Shown here piece by piece: positions 1 to 9,164 of a stretch of DNA of 64,000 nucleotides. Under the pieces are notes generated by a model that was not told the DNA's origin, did no database searches, and saw only the letters and a list, made by a program, of their open reading frames with translations. Every line of letters begins with the position of its first letter. The first letter of the stretch is position 1. The translations under genes and the position numbers were made by a program. The DNA is from an uncultured bacterium (GTDB taxonomy: Bacteria > CSSED10-310 > CALFER01): positions 77,843 through 141,842 of the forward strand of contig CALFER010000059.1 in assembly GCA_937951895.1 (NCBI GenBank). Direction: 5' to 3'.

Positions 1-1270
1 TGGGGGTCGGTCCGGTTGGAGTCGGAGTCGGCACGGTCGCGGTTGCACCCGGAGTAGGCGTGTCGCTGCCGCCGCCGGGAAGATTTGCGGATCCCGGAGT
101 GAGTTGTCCGGCCTGGAAGTCGACCACGTTGTCATTCGTGTCGAATCCATCAGGCAGACGCGAGTGCGATTGTTCTCCCGTAAAGTATGCCGGGGCTGCC
201 GTTCCTTCTCCGGCGAAGAACGTTCCGCCGGTAAAATCGCCGTATCCGATCGCATCGATGACCGTTGCCCCCTGACGGAGCTGAATGCTGTCCGGTCCGT
301 TCTGATAGTTGGCCAGAACATCGATCAGATCGGCGTTTGCGACGTTGGTGTCCTGAGCGATGACGAAGTACCCGTCGGCCGGGATCGAGTGTCCGGACAG
401 GCTGATCGAACCATAGTCCGCGCCATCATTGCCGTTGACGCCGACGAGTGTATAGCCGTCAAGACTCGATCCGCCGGGGAAATACAGCTCAACATAACAG
501 CCGATGTCCGTTCCGGGAGGATTGATGTAGATTTCATTGATCTTGATCGCGGTCACGGGAGGAGGCGTCGGAGTCGGACCGGTCGGTGTCGCGGTGGGCG
601 GGCCGGGAGTATTGGTGGGCGGGCCGGGCGTGTTGGTCAGGGCCGGAGTGCTGGTCGGAGGAACGGTCACGTCGTTCTGGATCTTGACGTCATCGATACG
701 GAAGGTGCCGGTGGATGCCGGTGCGCCTTCGCCATCGGCCTGAACCCAGGTCCCGCTGCCGGTTCCGGTGCTGTCCGTCGCCACGATGCGGAACACGGCG
801 TCGGCGTTGTCATTGAGATCGGTGATGGCTGAGAGATCAACGACGTTATTGAGCGTCCAGACCGTGCCCTGCTGTTCGATGATCGATCCGGCATCTGTGA
901 AAGGACCGGCTGATCCTGTCGAGGAATACTGGACTTTCCAGTATTTGGATGCGGTATTCGAGGTACGTGCGCTGTAGATGAACGCAATATTGCTGTATCC
1001 CGTCGTATCGACCGGTACCTCGATGTAACTCAGATTCAAGTTGGCCATATCGGACCACGAAGCGGCGTAGAGACTCCCGCCGGCGCCCGCCGAGTAAATC
1101 ACCGCGGCGGTCGAAGTCGTCGTGATCACATTGTCCAGGTTGTTCGGAGTGGTCTGATCGACAGTCAGATTCTGATCTTCAAAATCCCACCCCGCGATGA
1201 TGTCGGCGCGCACTGATCCGATCGATGCGACGGCCGCGAGCAGCACCGCCAGGAACGTCCATTTGTTCAT
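1..1270 (-). CDS. Lamin-tail-domain secreted protein, C-terminus cut by the window edge
   Basis: The reading frame is open from an ATG at 1270 to the left edge, giving 423 codons without a stop. A strong Shine-Dalgarno (AAGGAGGAG) lies just upstream of the ATG. Residues 1-22 form a signal peptide (cleavage near VRA-DI). Residues 23 to about 205 form a beta-rich jelly-roll-like domain beginning AGWDFED. A Pro/Thr-rich linker follows, then one lamin-tail domain (KINEIYINPPGTDIG to about residue 400) and the start of a second PTPTP linker. The whole layout, including the WDFED start, is paralogous to the gene at 10068-13172. By analogy the missing part may hold more lamin-tail modules and a C-terminal membrane anchor. 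A surface or extracellular structural role is inferred; no catalytic motif is visible. Confidence 0.85.
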   Translation of the reverse strand, partial: MNKWTFLAVLLAAVASIGSVRADIIAGWDFEDQNLTVDQTTPNNLDNVITTTSTAAVIYSAGAGGSLYAASWSDMANLNLSYIEVPVDTTGYSNIAFIYSARTSNTASKYWKVQYSSTGSAGPFTDAGSIIEQQGTVWTLNNVVDLSAITDLNDNADAVFRIVATDSTGTGSGTWVQADGEGAPASTGTFRIDDVKIQNDVTVPPTSTPALTNTPGPPTNTPGPPTATPTGPTPTPPPVTAIKINEIYINPPGTDIGCYVELYFPGGSSLDGYTLVGVNGNDGADYGSISLSGHSIPADGYFVIAQDTNVANADLIDVLANYQNGPDSIQLRQGATVIDAIGYGDFTGGTFFAGEGTAAPAYFTGEQSHSRLPDGFDTNDNVVDFQAGQLTPGSANLPGGGSDTPTPGATATVPTPTPTGPTP

Positions 1271-1414
1271 AACTCCTCCTTTTCAAATCCTACCTCCGAC
1301 CGCTCATCCCTGTTGATGATCGCATCGCAGGCACCCGATATCATTTAAAATCAACACGTTGCGGAAACTCCGCTGTCGCTTTGACCGAAATGGCGATCAG
1401 AGCCTTAACATTTA

Positions 1415-1443
1415 ATTCTACTATATTCCGATGTCCACAGCAA
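1415..1443 (-). promoter_or_regulatory. Putative sigma-70-type promoter for the lamin-tail gene
   Basis: On the minus strand TTGCTG (1443-1438) and TAGAAT (1420-1415) are separated by exactly 17 bases. It lies in the 195-base gap upstream of the lamin-tail gene and would leave a leader of about 138 bases. The same TAGAAT -10 element occurs upstream of the secreted-protein gene ending at 28710. Identified by eye only. Confidence 0.45.
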
Positions 1444-1465
1444 GACTTCTCCCGATCAAACACAT

Positions 1466-3580
1466 TCACGGATTCCGAACCACCCGGAATCCGATATCGT
1501 CGGATCGTTTCCCCGCCTCTTCGGAATCCCTCCCCGCCAGCCGGCATCCCTCCATCTTCGTCCGGAAACTCCCGCCCCGCACCACCCGTCGCGACGAAGA
1601 CGGATGCCCCGCCGGATCCGTTACAGGCTCGGTTCCATATTCACCATACCCGTCCCAACACCATTCCCGCACATTCCCCTCCACATCATATAGACCCGCT
1701 GCGTTCGGTTCATAATAGCGTACCGTTTTTATTCCGGAAGGGTTGTCGAAATTCGCGTGTCCCTGCGTGAGTCTGCCTCCGACCGTAAACGGTGTCTTCC
1801 GGCCGGCACGCGCCGCCGTTTCCCATTCCGCTTCGGTCGGCAGACGGTATCCGCCGGAATTCGGCAGCCAGCTCACCTCGATGCTATCCCCCTCCTTCGT
1901 GATCTCATAGGCAGGCCTGATCCCCTGCCTGATCGACAGCGCGTTACAGAACCGGAGCGCGTCGAACCACGTGACACTCTCGACGGGATAATCCGGCCCT
2001 TTGTTCCGACTGGGATTGTGGTCCATGACCGCCAGATACTGAGCCTGGGTCACTTCAGTGACGGAAATCTGATAATCCCTGCTGATTCCCACCGCCCATA
2101 CCGACTCGTCGTCACGCCTCCCGGATTCACCGGGATCGCTGCCGATCACGACCGCGCCATGCGTGATCCTCGTCATGGGAACGTCGGTCGGTGCGGAGGC
2201 CCATCGGGCACGTTCCGCCTCAACTGTCGCCGTCATCTGCGCCCCGGCACGCTCCGTATCGGCACTCGTCGGCTCAGGCCGGGTTTCGATCGGAGCCGGT
2301 GTGTTCAGAGGAAGCGTTTCCGGGAGGGGTTCGGGGGTCATGGTCGGAGTTTCGGTCATGGTCGGCGAGGGTGTCGCGGTGTCTTCCGGCGTCATCATCA
2401 CGGGAGTCGGCGATGCAGCAGTTACCAACGGGGGCGTCGGGACGGTGCCGACCGCTTTCCCGAAGTGGTTGATCTGATACCAGCCGATGACGAATGCGGT
2501 TACAGCCAGCGCGATCACGATGAAAATCCCCCATGGGAAATCGCGGGCGGTGGTCTCCAGATGATCCAGATCCACTTCGATCGGAGCGCCTGCCTTCGGC
2601 CTCTCGATGGTCCTGTCGTCCGCCGTACCGTGCTCGGTCCGGACATTCACCGACTCCGGCTCGGAGCGGTGCTTCGCGGCGTTCGATGCGGTTCGGAACT
2701 GTGTGTCTTCGTCCGCGCCCCCGCATTCACCCATGACATCGTGCAGGGCCTCGCGGAACTCCATCACACTCTGAAATCGTTCCCGGGGATCCCGTCGGAG
2801 CGCGCGCGCCACCACCGCCTCCAACCTGCCCGGGTAACAGCCGTCCGGTCGGCTTTCCGACAGCGTCGGCGCATCCTGGACCTGTCGCAGAGCCAGCGCT
2901 TCGAACGGGGATTTGGGGTGGAACGGGATGCGTCCCGTCAGGGCACGATGAGCGACCAATCCCAGCGAATAGATATCGCTGCGTTGATCGAGCGCATTTC
3001 CGGCGGCCTGTTCCGGCGAGCAATACGCCAGTTTTCCGACAAACTTGCCCATCACGGTCAGTCCGTTCGTCTGACTCTCGGTCACGTCCTTCGCGATCCC
3101 GAAATCGATGACTTTGATGCGTTCATAGCCGTCTGAGAGCGGCATGATCAGAAGATTGTCCGGTGCCAGATCGCGATGCACGATGCCGGCCTGATGGGCT
3201 ACATGCAAGCCGTCGCAGGCCTGCGAGAGAATTTCGATCACATCGCGTGCCGAAAACACCTGTGTTCTCCGCAGCCGCACCTCCATGCTCTCGCCCGGAA
3301 CATACTCCATAATCAGGAACAGGCACCCCTCTTCCTGAAAAAAATCGTAGACGCGCACGAGATTGATATGGTCGAGGCTGACGAGCACACGCGCTTCGCG
3401 CTCGAATCGCAGCACATACTGGGCATCCTGATTCTTGACCGGTCGGATCACCTTCATGGCGCGAAACGTGCGCAGCAGAACATGCTCGACCTTGAACACC
3501 GTCGCCATTCCGCCCTGACCGAGTTTTTCGATCACACGGTATTCGCGGATCTGCCTTCCGGAGAGATTATCGAGCTGCAT
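1466..3580 (-). CDS. Membrane Ser/Thr protein kinase with extracytoplasmic SUMF1/FGE-like domain
   Basis: 704 residues. Residues 14-285 are a PknB-type kinase: glycine loop GQGGMATV, ATP-binding Lys43 (AMKV), catalytic loop HRDLAPDN with Asp137, DFG at 159-161 and a CSPEQ segment. The catalytic-loop Lys usual in Ser/Thr kinases is Ala139. A juxtamembrane stretch leads to one membrane helix (about 351-368), then a Pro/Thr-rich linker (about 379-440) and a formylglycine-generating-enzyme-like domain (about 470-704) with GYRLPTEAEWE, GNVREW, RVVRGGSF and GFRVVR. The first Cys of the catalytic pair in true FGEs is replaced near GGSFRT, so the domain is probably a binding or sensing module. Expected topology is kinase inside, SUMF1-like domain outside. 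It may be read from the upstream operon, as the gap is 59 bases. No clear Shine-Dalgarno precedes the ATG. Confidence 0.9.
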   Translation of the reverse strand: MQLDNLSGRQIREYRVIEKLGQGGMATVFKVEHVLLRTFRAMKVIRPVKNQDAQYVLRFEREARVLVSLDHINLVRVYDFFQEEGCLFLIMEYVPGESMEVRLRRTQVFSARDVIEILSQACDGLHVAHQAGIVHRDLAPDNLLIMPLSDGYERIKVIDFGIAKDVTESQTNGLTVMGKFVGKLAYCSPEQAAGNALDQRSDIYSLGLVAHRALTGRIPFHPKSPFEALALRQVQDAPTLSESRPDGCYPGRLEAVVARALRRDPRERFQSVMEFREALHDVMGECGGADEDTQFRTASNAAKHRSEPESVNVRTEHGTADDRTIERPKAGAPIEVDLDHLETTARDFPWGIFIVIALAVTAFVIGWYQINHFGKAVGTVPTPPLVTAASPTPVMMTPEDTATPSPTMTETPTMTPEPLPETLPLNTPAPIETRPEPTSADTERAGAQMTATVEAERARWASAPTDVPMTRITHGAVVIGSDPGESGRRDDESVWAVGISRDYQISVTEVTQAQYLAVMDHNPSRNKGPDYPVESVTWFDALRFCNALSIRQGIRPAYEITKEGDSIEVSWLPNSGGYRLPTEAEWETAARAGRKTPFTVGGRLTQGHANFDNPSGIKTVRYYEPNAAGLYDVEGNVREWCWDGYGEYGTEPVTDPAGHPSSSRRVVRGGSFRTKMEGCRLAGRDSEEAGKRSDDIGFRVVRNP

Positions 3581-3639
3581 ATCTTTGAGAATAATGGAAT
3601 GAGGAACCGTTTACAATGAAGCGCCGGGTCTGTGTCGCG

Positions 3640-5103
3640 TCACCGCGAAAGCCGTCTCCGCAGATAACGCCAGCCCATGACTCCATACCGTTTGACATCG
3701 TCCATCGATCGGATGGATCGGAGCACCTTGGGGATTTTCCGCCATACGGAATAATGCTGCATCTCGGCCCATTCGAACAAGAGATCCGACACCTGTGACC
3801 AGGACAGTCTGTCCAGGAAAATCGGAACATTTCCCTGTGCGGACGGAAGAGTTTTCACATCCGTCCGGCCTTCCTGATGCCACTTGAAATCCGATGGTAG
3901 TGTGCCGATCCGACGGGCTTCCCGCTCAAGATCCGTTCCGGGGTAGACATGCATGAACGCCATCGACACCTGGGCGCTTTCCCTGAATTTCCGAATCAGA
4001 TCGATCGTCATGCGCGCCTCTTCCCAGGTCTCGGTCGGATGACTCAGAATGAAAAACGGATTGGCAATCACATCCAGCTCGCGGCACCACCCGTACAACT
4101 CATGCACTTTTTCCAGCTTGAGGTGTTTTCCGACAACGTCATCGAGAATCCTCTGCGAGCCGGATTCGACTCCGAATCCGATCGTGTAACAGCCGGCATC
4201 GCGCATATCGGCCAGCAGATCCTTCGACATCTGATCCACCCGGACCTCGCAGAACCACGGAAGATCATACTTCCGGTCGCGGATCATCGCACACAGTTTC
4301 CGGACCCGGTTGGGCGATGAATTGAACGTATCGTCGAAAAACCATAACGCCTGCGCGCCATGCCGCTCCACCATCAGATCGATCTCGGACATGATGTTCT
4401 CCGGCGACCGCATCCGGACCTGCCGGCCCCATACCTTCGGAGTCGCGCAGAAATTGCACGCGCAGGGACAGCCGCGGCTGGTCATCAGATTCGAGAACTG
4501 GCGGATGCCCTTTCCCGGCACTTCGAACTGAAAATGATAATCCGACATCGGTGGATACAGGTGGCGGGCGGGGAAGGGGATGGAATCGAGATCCATGATG
4601 CGGTCGCGGACCGGGTTCGACCGGATTGCGCCGTCGGAATCGCGGTAGACGAGACCTCCGATTTTTCCCAGATCCTGCTCGCGGCCGGTCGACAAAGCCT
4701 CCACAAGCTCCACCATCGTGATCTCACCCTCTCCGGCAACCACCGAATCGAAAACCGACACCCCCTCGAGCGTATCGGTGGCGGCGAGTGAGACATGGGG
4801 GCCTCCGGCTGTCAGATGACACCCCGGCGCCGCTTCCCGTATGGCGCGAGCCGTCGCAAATGCCTCGAACCGGTTTTCCGTCGTGAACGTCAAGCCGACC
4901 ACATCCGGCTTCTCATTCTCGACGACCATCTGAACATCACGATCCGTCATTCTGCCGACATGGGCATCGAGCAGGCGGACGTCATGAGGGGTATTTTCGA
5001 GCGATGCGGCGACATATCCGATTCCGAGCGGCGGCATCAATACGCCTCCGCTCCAGCGTTCCGCATAATAGCCTCCGGGAGGAATGATCAGCAGTATCTT
5101 CAT
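3640..5103 (-). CDS. B12-binding-domain radical SAM protein
   Basis: 487 residues with the architecture of BchE/HpnJ-type enzymes. An N-terminal cobalamin-binding-like Rossmann domain (about 1-140, starting MKILLIIPPGGYY with GLTFTT and GGPHVS) is followed by a radical SAM core. The 4Fe-4S motif CxxxCxxC is seen as Cys212, Cys216 and Cys219 in SRGCPCACNFC. Later core motifs include FFDDTF and GFGVESGS. Such enzymes methylate or rearrange unactivated carbons of lipids, pigments or antibiotics using S-adenosylmethionine and cobalamin. It is the last gene of a six-gene run with sugar and lipid-type enzymes, so it probably modifies the glycan or glycolipid made there. The substrate is unknown. 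A GAGG sequence precedes the ATG. Confidence 0.9.
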   Translation of the reverse strand: MKILLIIPPGGYYAERWSGGVLMPPLGIGYVAASLENTPHDVRLLDAHVGRMTDRDVQMVVENEKPDVVGLTFTTENRFEAFATARAIREAAPGCHLTAGGPHVSLAATDTLEGVSVFDSVVAGEGEITMVELVEALSTGREQDLGKIGGLVYRDSDGAIRSNPVRDRIMDLDSIPFPARHLYPPMSDYHFQFEVPGKGIRQFSNLMTSRGCPCACNFCATPKVWGRQVRMRSPENIMSEIDLMVERHGAQALWFFDDTFNSSPNRVRKLCAMIRDRKYDLPWFCEVRVDQMSKDLLADMRDAGCYTIGFGVESGSQRILDDVVGKHLKLEKVHELYGWCRELDVIANPFFILSHPTETWEEARMTIDLIRKFRESAQVSMAFMHVYPGTDLEREARRIGTLPSDFKWHQEGRTDVKTLPSAQGNVPIFLDRLSWSQVSDLLFEWAEMQHYSVWRKIPKVLRSIRSMDDVKRYGVMGWRYLRRRLSR

Positions 5104-5159
5104 TTTTTTTGAAACCTCGATCGATACATGATTCCGAATACCTTGTCACCCGCCATTCA

Positions 5160-6146
5160 TCACAGATTTCCGTTCTGTCTGTACCAGGCAAGGGTGCGGG
5201 CGATGCCGTCCCGGAAATGCGTGGCGGGTTCCCAGCCGAGATCATTCCGGGCACGATCGATGCTATATGCCCTGTTGACCCTGAAAAAATCAACCTTGCG
5301 ATGATCGACGGGCGGCTCACCGCCCAGCAATTTGAAAAACCACTCGACGGCGTACGCGGGGATCATTACCGCCCGCAGCGGGATTCTGAAGCGGGGAATA
5401 CGGACACCCGCGGCTTCCGCAACCTGCTCGCACAGCGATTCGACCGATATGATCTCAGGACCGGCCAGATGGTAGACGCGCCCCTCGATACCGGGAGTCG
5501 AACCACACCGCTCGATTCCCTCGACCAGATCCCCGATCCAGATCGGATGCTGCCGATTCCGAGCGGCACCGACGATGGCGAACCGACGCCTGGCAATCAT
5601 CCGGAACAGTTTCAGCGTGCGCGTATCTCGCGGGCCATACACCCAGGCAGGACGCGCGATCACGACGGGCAGGCCCTCGCGGCTGGCGGCGAGCGCGATC
5701 TCCTCGCCTTCCAGTTTCGTGATTTCATATCGGTTTTCAGGGCGGGGAGGGGTCCCCTCACAGGCGATCTCGCGGGGGTTGAGCGGGCCGAGAACACCCA
5801 CCGTCGAGACCAGCACGATTCGTCGGATCGTTTCGATCGATCGGGACAGGCGCATCAGTGTATCGACCGATGTCGCGTTGACCGCCCGATAACGCTCGAT
5901 GGGGAGGTGTGACGGACCCAGGATGGCGGCGAGATGGAACACGGTATCGACGTCCTCGAGGGCTCGCCGGAAAAGCGTTTCATCGAGGACATCACCTCGA
6001 ACGATGTCACAGCGCGTCGCGATGCCGGGCGGGAGTTTCGAGGGGTCGCGAACGAGCACTCTGACGGACACGCCATCCTCTATCAATCGCTCGGCAAGAT
6101 GCCCCCCGACAAATCCGCTCGCACCCGTGATCAGAACGCGTTCCAT
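5160..6146 (-). CDS. NAD-dependent epimerase/dehydratase (extended SDR)
   Basis: 328 residues. The N-terminus has the NAD(P)-binding signature TGASGFVGGHLAE. The SDR catalytic pair appears as YEITK in the middle of the protein, and HLAAILGP and GVLGPLNP match extended SDRs acting on nucleotide sugars or sterol-like substrates. The ATG is preceded by AGGAGAG. It lies 7 bases after the membrane-protein gene and before the radical SAM gene, in the same orientation. The neighbourhood with a GT4 glycosyltransferase suggests sugar-nucleotide epimerisation or reduction. Substrate specificity cannot be read from sequence, and a hopanoid-associated HpnA-like role is possible but no squalene cyclase is nearby. 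Confidence 0.88.
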   Translation of the reverse strand: MERVLITGASGFVGGHLAERLIEDGVSVRVLVRDPSKLPPGIATRCDIVRGDVLDETLFRRALEDVDTVFHLAAILGPSHLPIERYRAVNATSVDTLMRLSRSIETIRRIVLVSTVGVLGPLNPREIACEGTPPRPENRYEITKLEGEEIALAASREGLPVVIARPAWVYGPRDTRTLKLFRMIARRRFAIVGAARNRQHPIWIGDLVEGIERCGSTPGIEGRVYHLAGPEIISVESLCEQVAEAAGVRIPRFRIPLRAVMIPAYAVEWFFKLLGGEPPVDHRKVDFFRVNRAYSIDRARNDLGWEPATHFRDGIARTLAWYRQNGNL

Positions 6147-6153
6147 CCGGTCG

Positions 6154-7161
6154 TCACTCTCCTGACTGCTCGACTTTCACCTGCGCTGAACCTGTCGCCA
6201 GACCCCTCCGGCGCCTCGCAACATACACGATGCCACCGAACAATGCGAACCCGATCTGGATCAACCACGCCAACTCGGCGAACGCGACGGCCGTGCTGCG
6301 ATCGACTCCGACCAGATTGAATGCCGTCGCATCGAAAAACTCACGCAATCCGATCCCGTTGATGAAAAACGGAATCATCAACGCCACGGACCGAACGGGG
6401 ATCAGCACGAAAAAGAACGCCAGCCCGGAATGGATCCCGAGCGCCCGGCCGACCAGATAGTAATGGATGACATAGTTGATCTGCAGCAGCACACCGATCA
6501 AACCCGCCAGAATGAGATGCCCCGGATGCCCTTTGTACACTCGAAATGCACGAAACAGTTTGATCGCGATCGATTCGGTCTTCCGGATCACCGGAACGAA
6601 CCGGATCACCGACAGGACGATTCTTTCCACGAGCGGATGGAACAGGAACGGGAGCATGACGATGAAGGCGATGAATACTGCGATCGCCGCATCGAGACCC
6701 GGGACACGGGTTTCGATATCGAGACCGATGTCGAGATCCAGGATCAGGACGATGCCGGCCATGAGCAGGAGCGTCAGGAGACCCGAGATGCGTTCGACGA
6801 GAATGACCGCGAAGGGTTCTGCCGCCGATCCGTGATCCCGACTCGTGTCATAGACGCGAACGATGTCGCCTCCGACGGCGGACGGCAGAAACATGTTGAA
6901 GAAGTGTCCGACCAGATAGTATGAGAACAATCTGAAGATGTTCTGATGGATTCCCTGGGCTCTGAGCAGCACTTTCCAGCGCAGGGCGGACAACATGAGA
7001 CCGCTGATGTGGAGCGACGATGCCGCGAGCACCCAGACGGGGGCGGCGGCCGAGATATGTCCGATTACCGTCCGGAAATCGACTCCGCTGAAGAAAAACA
7101 CATACACGGCCAGCAGACTGCTGAAGCCGATCTTGATCGCGGTCTTACTCCATTGCGTCAT
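6154..7161 (-). CDS. LPG-synthase-type (UPF0104/AglD-like) integral membrane protein
   Basis: 335 residues, mostly hydrophobic, with about eight predicted membrane helices starting at residue 10. The segments MFLPSAVGGDIVRVY and GIGLREF are typical of the lysylphosphatidylglycerol synthase membrane-region/flippase-like family (UPF0104). Members handle lipid-linked intermediates or transfer groups to lipids at the membrane. Its start overlaps the end of the acyltransferase gene by four bases (ATGA), showing translational coupling in the six-gene operon. A role in moving or modifying a lipid-linked product of the operon is inferred. No LPG-synthase C-terminal transferase domain is present. Confidence 0.85.
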   Translation of the reverse strand: MTQWSKTAIKIGFSSLLAVYVFFFSGVDFRTVIGHISAAAPVWVLAASSLHISGLMLSALRWKVLLRAQGIHQNIFRLFSYYLVGHFFNMFLPSAVGGDIVRVYDTSRDHGSAAEPFAVILVERISGLLTLLLMAGIVLILDLDIGLDIETRVPGLDAAIAVFIAFIVMLPFLFHPLVERIVLSVIRFVPVIRKTESIAIKLFRAFRVYKGHPGHLILAGLIGVLLQINYVIHYYLVGRALGIHSGLAFFFVLIPVRSVALMIPFFINGIGLREFFDATAFNLVGVDRSTAVAFAELAWLIQIGFALFGGIVYVARRRRGLATGSAQVKVEQSGE

Positions 7162-7964
7162 GCCTGCCCCGCCGCCGGCCGGTCGACAGGCTCTTGTCCA
7201 CTTCCGTTGCCGCGTGTGCGATCCCTTACGATCCGCACCGGCGACCCGATGGCGACCTTGTATTCCGGGATGTTTTTGGTCACGAGCGATCCCGCGCCGA
7301 TCACGACTCCGCGGCCGATGTGGCAGCCATCGAGAATCTTGACGTCGGCCCCGAGCCAGATGTCTTCGTCCATCACGATCCCCTCGACATGCGATCCCTG
7401 CTGGATGATCGGCACATCCGTCCGCTCGAAGTCATGACTGCCGCCTCCGATGATGTAACAGTACGCCGCCCACAGGTTCCGCGGGCCGATCCGGACGGAT
7501 TTTTCGGAATGAATCATGCAATTCAGGCTGATGTTCGAATTGCTGCCGATCTCGATGTCCCCCCCCTTGCACGACACCACCGTGTTGCGCGCGATGATCA
7601 CATCGTCCCCGATCACGATCCCCCGGTTTCCGTCTCCCTTGGCGTCCAGAACGACCAGATCGTCGAAGATGCCGCGCGCACCGATCGAGATCTTCCGGCC
7701 GTGCCGGATCGTCATGTTCCGTCCGAATACGGTTCCCGGTCCGACATGACCCAGGATGAGCGGATAGAGTTTTTTCCGGAGCATGTACCCGATTGCGCCG
7801 GGGAATGCATTGCAGATGAACATGACGCACTCGTACACGATGAGATCCATCAGGCGGGTCGACCCGATGACCATGTCCTGATACTTCCGCAGCGCGGATT
7901 TCTTCTGGTCGGTCAGATGCATCTGCAATTCCGTTTTCGCTTCATCGCGTATCGTCGAACTCAT
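7158..7964 (-). CDS. Hexapeptide-repeat (left-handed beta-helix) acyltransferase
   Basis: 268 residues. After about 70 residues with a hydrophobic segment, the C-terminal two thirds carry repeated hexapeptides such as IVIGDDVIIARN, IEIGSNSNIS and VVIGAGSLVT ending in IPEYKVAIGSPVRIV. This is the coil of LbetaH O-acetyltransferases (WcaF/WbbJ type), which transfer acetyl from acetyl-CoA to sugars. AGGAGAG precedes the ATG. It sits 12 bases after the glycosyltransferase and overlaps the next gene by four bases. O-acetylation of the operon's glycan is the likely job. Confidence 0.88.
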   Translation of the reverse strand: MSSTIRDEAKTELQMHLTDQKKSALRKYQDMVIGSTRLMDLIVYECVMFICNAFPGAIGYMLRKKLYPLILGHVGPGTVFGRNMTIRHGRKISIGARGIFDDLVVLDAKGDGNRGIVIGDDVIIARNTVVSCKGGDIEIGSNSNISLNCMIHSEKSVRIGPRNLWAAYCYIIGGGSHDFERTDVPIIQQGSHVEGIVMDEDIWLGADVKILDGCHIGRGVVIGAGSLVTKNIPEYKVAIGSPVRIVRDRTRGNGSGQEPVDRPAAGQA

Positions 7965-7976
7965 CGGTGGGCTCTC

Positions 7977-9164
7977 CTAAACACGTTGTTCCGGCTTCGT
8001 CATGACCGCATGCCGGACGGTCTCGTCGACCTTCTTCAGATAGGCCGGATAACTGTAGCACTCCTTTTCCCGCCGGACCGCCTCGCGCCCCAGCCTGCTT
8101 CTCATCTCGGGCTGGTCATGCAACATCTTCATTCCGGCATGCAACCCCTCCACGGTAGGCTCGGTCAGAACCGCAACCTCGTCATCCAGCACCTGGGTAT
8201 GGGTGAGGAGGCGTGTGGCGAGAATCGGGACGCCGGATTTCAGATAACTGTAGATTTTGAGGGGTGTATTGGTGCCGATCAGACGCGGCGAGGCCAGAAC
8301 GGAGCATGCCCCCATGACAGCCGGCATCAGGGGAACCTCGATCTTGCCGGGTATCCGGCATTGGTCTGCGATCCCGAGCGCTTCCACGCGCTGCCGCATT
8401 TCCCGGACCTGCTGGTCTTCCCCGCCCGCCAGGAACAAAACACCTTCCGGATGCTCCGCCACAAACCGCACGAATGCCCGGGCCAGTATCTCGAGCCCCT
8501 GGTTGACCTCGAATGTCCCTGTATAACCGATGACAAACTTTCCACTCAGATCGTAAGTCCTGCGGATCGATTCGATCTCGGCGTCCGACGGCGGCGTGTC
8601 ACTCATCTGCGCCACATTCTCGATGACGAAAACAGGAGCATCCGGACGGGCTTCGAGGGCGATCTGACGGAGATTCGGACAGATGGCGATGACGGCGTGC
8701 GAGCGGGACAGGATGAATCGTTCGACAAGCCGCATGAACGCCATCACCGGCTTTGCCGTGCTGGTCGCATAATTTTCGAACTGCTGCGGCAGACTGGAAT
8801 GCATGTCGTAAACATGAGGAATCCGGAACAGCGGCGCGAGCAAGGCACCCATCATGCCGGCCTCTTCGTGCGTATGGATCAGTTCATAGCCACCGCGGCG
8901 CAAGGCGGCGATCGCCTTCAGAAAGAGCAATCCGTCGAGGGGGAGTTTCTGCCAGGAAAAACCGATCCGGATGTCCCGGATACCCGGCACGCGCCGGGTC
9001 CGATGGATCCGGATACCGGGAAAGGTAAAGTCATCACCGAATGGATAGGTGAGCAGATCGACGGTGTGTCCGAGATCCGACAGGGCGCGACACCGATCTC
9101 GAACACTGAAAGGCGTCCCCCGGACACGGAATACCGGCTCCGGTGCGATCATCAATATCTTCAT
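7977..9164 (-). CDS. Glycosyltransferase family 4 protein
   Basis: 395 residues with two Rossmann halves (GT-B fold). The N-terminal part has MKILMIAPEP, a short loop RVRGTPFSVRDR and DLLTYPFG. The C-terminal part has KFVIGYTGTFEVNQG, the GGEDQQ region and the GT4 donor-site segment SPRLIGTNTPLKIYSYL, where the conserved Glu of the EX7E motif is less obvious than usual. It probably transfers a sugar from a nucleotide donor to a lipid or saccharide acceptor at the inner membrane. Its start overlaps the end of the methyltransferase gene by four bases, and GGAG precedes it. Part of the six-gene operon. Confidence 0.9.
   Translation of the reverse strand: MKILMIAPEPVFRVRGTPFSVRDRCRALSDLGHTVDLLTYPFGDDFTFPGIRIHRTRRVPGIRDIRIGFSWQKLPLDGLLFLKAIAALRRGGYELIHTHEEAGMMGALLAPLFRIPHVYDMHSSLPQQFENYATSTAKPVMAFMRLVERFILSRSHAVIAICPNLRQIALEARPDAPVFVIENVAQMSDTPPSDAEIESIRRTYDLSGKFVIGYTGTFEVNQGLEILARAFVRFVAEHPEGVLFLAGGEDQQVREMRQRVEALGIADQCRIPGKIEVPLMPAVMGACSVLASPRLIGTNTPLKIYSYLKSGVPILATRLLTHTQVLDDEVAVLTEPTVEGLHAGMKMLHDQPEMRSRLGREAVRREKECYSYPAYLKKVDETVRHAVMTKPEQRV

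Noticed and set aside
5160..6146. Assignment of the SDR and radical SAM genes to hopanoid synthesis (HpnA/HpnJ)
   Set aside because: No squalene-hopene cyclase or other hpn gene is present; family similarity alone is too general.
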